Assembly (NCBI RefSeq): GCF_964275005.1
Contig: NC_092705.1
Location: 25,074,630 to 25,138,629 of the forward strand
Origin: Diadema setosum
Lineage: Eukaryota > Echinodermata > Echinoidea > Diadematoida > Diadematidae
DNA length: 64,000 bases
Reading direction: 5' to 3'
The number at the start of each line of letters is the position of its first letter. Positions within the stretch are counted from its first letter, which is position 1. Below the pieces are notes generated by a model, which was not told the origin of the DNA, did not search any database, and saw only the letters and a list, made by a program, of their open reading frames with translations. A program made the translations under genes and the position numbers. Below are positions 36,301 to 45,300 of this stretch, in pieces.

Positions 36301-39300
36301 ATTGGAATTGTACACGAATTCACGTTTTTGAGCAATTTTTGGTCTGACATGCATGTACATATTTATGCGTAACTTCGGAACCGCATGCCCGGGCGTCGCA
36401 AATTTGGTGTCAAAACATGCGGGAGACTCGAAAGAAAAAAGTCACGAAACGTCGCGGCGATAGCTTTTTGCGATTGCGATACATCGCGCGGAACGTCGAG
36501 GGGGGCCTCGGAGGCCCCCCCCCCCCCCCCCTCGGCCTAGTTAGGGTTAAGAACCATTGGATCTTTCCTTTTAGCCTTTTGTCAAGGCCCTCTCGCTGTA
36601 ATGGGCAAGCGAAGCGAGCCCAGCTAAAGCGAGCCCAGCTGAGCGCGACTCCGTGAGGGCCTTTTGATATCTGCTTCACACATTATCATTCAAGACACAT
36701 GAACCCAACTGAATAGTCACAGTAACAGGTTCCGGTGGACCAATGGAATGATGCGCTCCCCACATTCTTTGTCTTGGCGTTGTCCGGCCTGTTCGCATGC
36801 ATCACAGACCACCAGTGGAGATCTGTCCCAGGTCGAAATTCCCATAGAAACCAGTAGAGCTAAAACCAGTAGAATTCTACTGGTTTGTACGGGTTCAGTG
36901 GAGACCGATTTTCTACTGGTTTCAATATGGAAAGTGAAATAAAACCAGTAGAAAACCAGTAGGAAATTTGTACTGGAACCAGTAGCAGACCAGTAAGAAT
37001 TCTTATTGGAACCAGTAGAAACCAGTAGAAATGCTTGATTTAAACCAATAGAATCCAGTGGAGACCAATGAAAACTCTCATTGAAACCAGTAGAAATCTC
37101 AACAAAACCAGTAGAAAACCAGTAGGATTTTTTTACTGGAACCAGTAAAAATCTCAACAAAACCAGTAGAAATCTCAACAAAACCAGTAGAAATCTCAAC
37201 AAAACCAGTAGAAATCTTAACAAAACCAGTAGAAAACCAGTAGAAACCAGCAGGATTTCTTACTGGAACCAGTAGAAATCTCAACAAAACCAGTAGAAAT
37301 CTTAACAAAACCAGTAGAAAACCAGTAGAAACCAGCAGGATTTCTTACTGGAACCAGTAGAAACCAGCAGGATTTCTTACTGGAACCAGTAGAAACCAGC
37401 AGGATTTCTTTCTGGAACCAGTAGAAACCAGCTGAATTTCTTACTGGAACCAGTAGAAACCAGCATGATTTCCTACTGGAACCAGTAGAAACCAGCAGGA
37501 TTTCTTTCTGGAACCAGTAGAAACCAGCAGGATTTCTTCTGGAACCAGTAGAAACCAGCAGGATTTCTTACTGGAACCAGTAAAAACCAGCAGGATTTCT
37601 TACTGGAGCCAGCAGAAACCAGCAGGATTTCTTACTGGAACCAGTAGAAACCAGTAGGAATTTCTACTGGAACCAGAAGAATACCAGTAGATGCCTTACT
37701 GAAACCAGAAGAAACCAACAGAATACCAGTAGATGTTGTACTGGCCCCAGTAGAAACCAGAAGAAATTCCTACTGAACCAGTAACAGCATGTACCAATGC
37801 ATTTGGAAGAAGAACTTGCACTTCAAGTGACTCCCATTATAACGACATCTTCAGGACCGACAGTTTTCTTTTTGTTACATTAAAATGTTGTTACCGCTCA
37901 ACAATGCCAGAAAGAACATTGTAAATGTACACTAGTAGTACAGTTGTAAATACAGATAATAATTTAAGGACGTGATTTTTTACTTTTTTGATACATTGCA
38001 AAAAAGTTTCCATAGAACCATGTCCATTATAATGGATGTGCGCCAGTAGTACAAATTCTTCTTCAAATCAGCAACAAAAAAAACCAAACAAACAAACAAA
38101 CAAACAGACAAAAAACCTATTTGTAATGGTGCCACCAGATGATCAACTAATGTACAGTACTAACCAATTTTCGACTGAACGAGACATACAGTACCTGAAT
38201 GTTCAAAATTAAGAATGCACACATGTACACAACACATGCCACACAAATTCACACTGCATTTGTATGCATACATTGATCAAAACATGAGACTTCTATCACA
38301 CACTGTAAGTCTGGAGTAAATACAGTCTTAAGTTGAGGAAATTTTATTACAGGTCAACGGATGATAATCATATTACATGAGTACATTACATTTGTATTCA
38401 TTATTCAGATTACTTTTTTTTTCACCATGTTGTTTTGCCAAGCCAAAGAATTTTTATTTCAGTTAACAATTTTGTTCAACTGATTATGTGACAGGAATTT
38501 ATTTTTTTGAAAGACAAATAAGGCCTCGACAGGTATTTGAAAAAAAAAGCCAAAAACATGTAAATTTGTATTACATCAAAAATACAAGGTTTACATTCCC
38601 GTCATTGAGCACTTTCCATATGCCCCATTTGTTTGTTAAAGCGATAACATAAAGATGATTACCCTAATCATAGAAAATGTTCATCTGAAAGGATGCAAAA
38701 CTCATACGTACACAAACAAACTTAATAATAAAGATATTAAACTGATGGCATGACAAACAAACCTTCACTTGACAAAACAAAATACAGCATTGGTGGTTGG
38801 CAAAGAATAGATGTTCATAATTATGTATGTAAAATAAACCATGCTGTCTTGCTGGCATCATCCAAGTACATGGTACATCTACTGTACATACACAGATAAC
38901 ACTAACAGCATCGATCATAGATAGTGCTAAAAAAAGCGGCACCAAAATGGGATTGGATATTGTAAGAGGCAATGAGTAAAAAAAAAAAGAAGAGGAAAAT
39001 AAACAAATAAACAAATTCATAGTCACATCTGAATGTAAGTTTACAGAATAGATTTCAATTACCAAAATGATCACGCATGCTTGGCAGCTCATTTTATGTT
39101 AGTTAATAGCCTTTTAAAAACATGAGAACCTCATTATGTCAAGGACCAAAATACGATTCACCTGTAATTACCTTGTTTGAGTGTATATCACCTTTCTTAC
39201 TATATTGTAAATATACACAGCCCTGTCCCTTTGCTGCACACAGCATTTGGTTGGGCTAGTTTCTTTCTATAATAGGTCCTTATTCTGTCAGCTGGAAAGT

Positions 39301-42300
39301 GGTATGCACAATCTGTGAGGTTTAATCAATGTCTAATAGTAGTCATAGATTTTTCACAATAAGTCAAGTGTCTTCACCTGGGACCTGATAAAATCATCCA
39401 TTATCATTTGCAAACTGGCAGGTCTGTAAGTTGCAAGGTTACACTAATTTAATTTTTTTTTAAAGAAAGAAAATGCATCAAACTGAACATTACCCATTTG
39501 ACCATTTAAAATAAAAAAGAAAAAAATACAGCGTACACCGTTGCATGATTCAATTACACAACTTTGAGCACAAACAACACAGCATGGACGCGGAAGGTTT
39601 TGCACTTCAGGCTCACACCCATAAGTCTTTTTATCCGATAGCAAGTACAGCTATACCTTTGCCATCAGTACAGCGCAGGAATCTTCCCCTCCTCTACCAG
39701 CACAGCAACTCTCTTGTGCAAAATCAAAATACTGTACATGAACTAAGTATATGCTGACTTTCTTGCAGTTTATACTTGTACCCATCATGAATGTAAAGAT
39801 ACACTGTAGCACAGAAGATCACCCAAGCCCAGTCATCTGGTTTTGACATACATGTATGTACTAAACTTGTACATTGTACATTACGGTACTGTACAAGTAT
39901 TTCCTCATTTACGCTGTCACCAGTGATGGAATAACACAGGACATAGTGACACTCCTTTTCCTCCAGTCAATCTTTAAAGTACATTGTCGCTAACAAATCT
40001 CTGCACTGATGATGATGAGTCTGGCTGAATATGATGGTTCTCTCAGTTTTACATTTCTTTCGCTCACATAATTCTTTCACTAATGTGAAAATATCTTGAA
40101 ATTTTCCTGAAGTGACAAGCTGACAACATACACTTTTTGTAACAGCAAATATTTGGCCAGGCCTCCCTGGTTGGGCCCATCTGGTGCTTGTATGACGATT
40201 TCAAAATGCTGAAGGCCCAAACTCTCAGTGAGGTCATCATTCTCTGAAGGCAAGGGAAGATGTAGGGCCCACTCGTGGCAGTCAAAATACCAGGTACGTG
40301 GCATAACGGAGCTCCGCAAGTCGACCTTAGCTGGCTTCTTCTAGTCTTCATCGTCTCCTAATACTTACAGACAAAACAAACAGAAAGAGAACTTCGAGTA
40401 ATCAATCAATTTTCAATATTTGATGTTAAAGTGATATATTGTACTACGTAAATCTTGCCAAATTGAGAACATTTGTTTAATAAAATCAGCACATTTTTCT
40501 TCTTCATTGGAGATCAACATTCAACAATCGTATCATTACATAGGTCAACTAGTGTTTCAGTTTGAACTCTTTATACATATGTACAACATATGTTACGTTT
40601 GCACGCCTGACTCTGTTAAGGGCATGTTATAGTTAACTTCACATATTCTACTCAATGCACAAACCCGCACCCACCGATCGATAAATCACTAGCACAGGGT
40701 AGACAGTGTTTCTGGCAATTCCATTTCTCTCACTTACAATGTACCGGGTAACCGGTAAAGCCTGTATTTTACTTGGTGATTGACTAGCAAGCGGTGTTCC
40801 CTACGAACTGTTGTTATGAATTGTATACTGGCTTTTTGTACCCTTAAATGGTCACAGATTTGTCATACAATTTACAAACACACATGAAATAAGCAAAGCT
40901 TGGCATTTTTTTCTACAACTTTGCTCACTGCATGTCCAAAATACGATTCAACATAAATCTACAAGTTAAATACATGTAGATGAGAAAAAATGAATGTACA
41001 TGTATTCTCAAATCATCACTATTTTGTTGGTGTCTAATGTGGCAAACAGAATGTTTCCATCATGGCACACAAACTGATATTGAGTGATATAAAGAGCTAA
41101 CTTAAATCTAACTTTGTAGTTAGCGTTAATAATACTTTAAATCTAGGCTAACAAGAGGTCTAAGGCAAAACACTCACTAACCTTCTAACTGGCCAACACT
41201 GGTGCTCGGTTTGTCTCAGTCGGGTTCCTCATACACTTGCACTGCAGACGATCGAGTACAGCATGGCTATGCACATCAGTGAACCTACTGCGTACTGGTG
41301 GCTGTAGCTGTTCCAGTGTCTCACAGTCCATTATCGGGCATTGTCAGTCTCCGACACGTACCACCACCACAACGGTAGTACCAGATACAGTTTGGATTCA
41401 CAGTGGATTGTTTCGTCAATTTTCACGATGTCACTAGCTCGCACATTTCAAATCGTTTGAACATACATGTAGTATGGTGTACGACATTTCTGAAACATAC
41501 CGTAGGGCGTACTAGTACACCGAAAAAAACGTAGCGTTCAAACGCACGGCTTCGATTCCGATCGTCATCTAGTATGATCAGCTATGGTTGAATACGGCCT
41601 GGAAGCAAACTCGACATCAAAGTCACTCTCAAATGAAATAAAACGTCAATGTTTACCGCTAACTAAACCTTAGATTTCCTGAGCTCATTGAAGATTCTCA
41701 TTCCGAAACACAAATGCAATCGTAAGTGGAGTTTTCTCGGTATAATTGGCTGCTGGATGACAGAGTTGAACGGATTGCGATGGGTGCGTTGATGTGTGTA
41801 CGACAGCACAGTATGACGTACAGCTCAAATATGAATGCGGTGGCGGTCGGCCGGCCAGCCAGCCAGCGCAGGGCCGGGGAGCGGACGGCGGATTGCGCTG
41901 CCCGCCAAAAGTAGCTCGTTTGCATAACGGCTAGCTGCGCGGTAGAATATGACGTCATGTTGCCGTTTGAGTCCCAGGGATTCATTGATGAGCATACTCG
42001 AGTAACGAGTTTAAAGACAATTAGGTTATAACAATTACATAAGTATAATTTTATTTCAAAATATATGACTTATATTTTTATTTTTTTTTTGCAATTGTTA
42101 ATATCCCCATGATAACAAAATTAACAAAATTTTCCGTAAAAGTTGTTCATTGTAACGACGTTCTGTTGTTTGACAACTTCCAGTAGAATCCACCGGTTTC
42201 TATTGGTTTCTGCAGGCACTCGGTTGGTTTCTACTGGTTTGACTTGTTAGAAGTATTTTGACACCCCATTTTAAACCAGTAGAATCTACTGATTTCTGTC

Positions 42301-45300
42301 GGTTTCTAATGGTATTACTTCACAATTTTACAACCATCTTCAAACCAGTAGACTCTACAGGTACTCGTTGGTTTCCGCTGGTTTGACTTGATATTTTTAC
42401 ATCCCATTTCAAGCCAGTGGAATCTACTGGTTTCTGTCGGTTTCTACTGGTATAACTCCACACTTCTACAACTCTCTTCAAACCAGTAGACTATCTACAG
42501 GTACCTGTTGGTTTCTACTGGTTTGACTTGTTTGTTTTTACATGTATAGGAGATGACTGGTTTGTACTGGTTACCACTGGTTTGACATGATATTTCGACA
42601 GCCCATTTCAAGCCAGTGGAATCTACTGGTTTCTGTCAGTTTCTACTGGTATAACTTCACACTTCTACTAATCCTCTTCAAACCAGTAGACTATCTACAG
42701 GTACCTGTTGGTTTCTACTGGTTTGACTTATTTGTTTTTCCATGTATAGGAGATTGACTGGTTTGTACTGGTTACCACTGGTTTGACTTGATATTTTGAC
42801 ACCCCATTTTAAAGCCAGTGGAATCTACTGGTTTCTGTCGGTTTCTGCTGGTATAACTTCACACTTCTACAACCCTCTTCAAACCAGTAGACTATCTACA
42901 GGTACCTGTTGGTTTCTACTGGTTTGACTTATTTGTTTTACATGTATAGGAGATTGACTGGTTTGTACTGGTTACCACTGGTTTGACTTGATATTTCGAC
43001 ACCCCCATTTTAAGCCAGTAGAATATTCTGGTTCCTATTGGTTTATGCTGGTCATTACTTCATCACAATTGTATGACCCTCTTCAAGCCATTACTACTGG
43101 TACCTGTTGGTTTCTACTGGTTTGACTTAATTCTTGTTTATACATGCAGAAAAGTGACTGGTTTATACTGGTTCATACTGGTTTTCCCTTCTTTTAAAGC
43201 CATCTTCAAACCAGTAGGCTGCACGGGTACCTGTTGGTTTTTACTGGTTGACAAGTAATGTCTTAACATGTATTTTAAAAAATGCTGGTTTGTATTGGTT
43301 TCTACTGGTCTGACTTGTCTTTTTTCAACCCGGTTTTGAAACCAGTCGACTCTTCTGGTTTGTACTGTTCTCTACAGGTTTCCCTCTCCACTTGAAACCA
43401 TTAAACAGTACTGATTTCTTCTGGATTCTACTGGTCTAACTTTAAATTTAACACTCCATTTGAAAACCAGTAGACTCTACTGGTTTTTATTGGTTTGTTC
43501 TGGTCTTTTGACCAGTTGAATCTATTGGTCTCTATGGGAATCCTACTGGAACCCTCTGGAAATTCCCATAGAAACCACTCAAATCCGGAAACCATTAAAA
43601 ACCAGTAGAAGGTCTCTACTGGTTTCTACTGGTTTCTATGGGAATTTCGACCTGGGGTTACATGCATTTGCCGTATGCAAATTGGGCTCGGGCAGACAGA
43701 CACACAGATAGATTGACTTTTGCTCCTGAAATCAGGGAGCTAAAGTTGGTAATTCAAAGGGCTAACAAAAGGATGCAAAGCAGATCTCAAAACGCCCTTG
43801 CACAACCCCACTTGGCTAGGCTCTCTTCACCATACAGTGAGAGGGCCTTGACAAAAGGCTACTTCTCTTTCTGATCTAGTAATGGGAAATTAGAGATAAG
43901 GGTCCTGTTCCGGAAAAGGCATCCCCATCTCAAGTTGCATGTGATGTCACAATGAAAACTTACGTGGAATATCCCGAAAGCTGACCAGCTGTTACCATGG
44001 AGTTGCATTTATTGAATGTTGTTTGCATTGCAAGTCATTGGAGCAACTGAGCCATGGGCCTTGTATTCAGTGTTCTGTTTGTATGTGAGTGATAGTTAAT
44101 AGACAATGTGTGATTTTGGTATGAAAACAGTGGAAAATATTTCAGGATATCCATGTCAGCAACTTGCTCCATCTAGAAATTAAATATGCAGTGAGGCCAG
44201 GGCAATCAACTTAACCCTAATCAGGCTGGGCTTTTTTGGCTATGCTATATCTGGGGGGGTGCCCCCCCTTCAGCTCTCGCCTATGGAACGCGTGATCGCG
44301 CCGAAAATCGGCACACGCGACGCCCGGGACGTATACTATCAAAATGTACTGTTGCTTTCTCCGAAAAATTGTTCTTATATTTTATATTAATTAATTATTG
44401 TAATTTATGCAAAAAATCAGTTTGGGGCTCTAAATCACTTATTAATGCTCTAATTAAGCTAATTTCTTTTTTAAAATGTTTCTTGTATCATTCTCCTGAG
44501 ACATAGGATAAAAAAAAATCTGATTCGAAATTAATTTCTTATGTATTTGATTGTTTTTTGAATTTCTTATGTATTTTTTGTTTTTCGACCTTTTGTTTTT
44601 GTTTTTCGACCTTTTGTTTTTGTTTGTTTTTTGGCCAAGATTTGTCACAGACATTTTTCGAAGCTTTATTATGCTAAAGTAAATTAATTTCGTCCATTCT
44701 AAGTCAAGATATGAATTTTTATGTGAATTAATTGAAAAAACACAATTTGCATTGGATTTGTACACAAAATCACGTTTTGGAGCAATTTTGGGGTTGACAA
44801 ATTTTTTTCGAACGGGCGTCGTGTCAAAACGGTACGTGCGGGCGCAACAATTTTGGTCTCAAAAGTTGCGCGATACTTGAAAGAAAAAAGTCATGAAACA
44901 TTTGACATTCCTGTCAAATCAGAAATGTTCGCATACATTTTAATTTTGCATCAGCCAAGATTCGCGAAATTAAAATGCATGCGAAAGTGGAGGTGGAGGT
45001 GTCGTGGCTGAGTGGATAAGAGCGCTCGTCTGTGAACGACATGAGCGTGGTATGGTTCGTGGGTGCGAGCCCATGCCAAGCCCGACACGTTTGCCCTTCA
45101 GCAAGGCACTTTATCCACATTGCTGCTCTCCACCCAGGAGTATAAATGGGTACCCGGTAGGATGAGAAAGCTTATGTTGGTTGATCAGCATGTGCGCGCC
45201 TGTAAAATGGCTGCGACTGGCTGGAATGCTCCCCAGGGAGTGGAGAATGAGCACTGTTAGTGCTGGTTGGAACTAATGTATCCAGTGACCGGGGTAATAA

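Larger units (their letters stand above)
36827..43657. mobile_element. 6.8-kb foldback-like element with CCAGTAG-array arms
   Basis: The termini CCCAGGTCGAAATTCCCATA (36827) and its exact inverse (ending 43657) delimit a structure in CCNB3 intron 8. Each arm is an array of the word ACCAGTAG in opposite orientation: left 36827-37790 (about 33-bp units), right 42178-43657 (about 200-bp units built from CTACTGGT words). The 4.4-kb loop holds a CAGT-MITE, an antisense open segment and a CpG-rich promoter-like stretch. Arms made of short tandem repeats around a unique loop recall Drosophila FB elements. No transposase is visible and a target duplication could not be fixed. Confidence 0.6.

Noticed and set aside
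36717-37308. Long minus-strand frames (up to 168 codons) rich in RFLLVLLRFLLV
   Set aside because: Direct translation of the CCAGTAG tandem array; no coding character beyond the repeat.
37230-37650. CRISPR-like array of short repeats
   Set aside because: Repeats are contiguous and diverged with no unique spacers, in an animal gene intron.
38664-39092. 142-codon minus frame
   Set aside because: Hydrophobic, AT-driven composition with no motif or splice signals; more likely untranslated sequence.
45001-45075. tRNA gene
   Set aside because: Box A and B words are present, but the arms do not form a cloverleaf and the sequence continues into a SINE body with an ATT tail.
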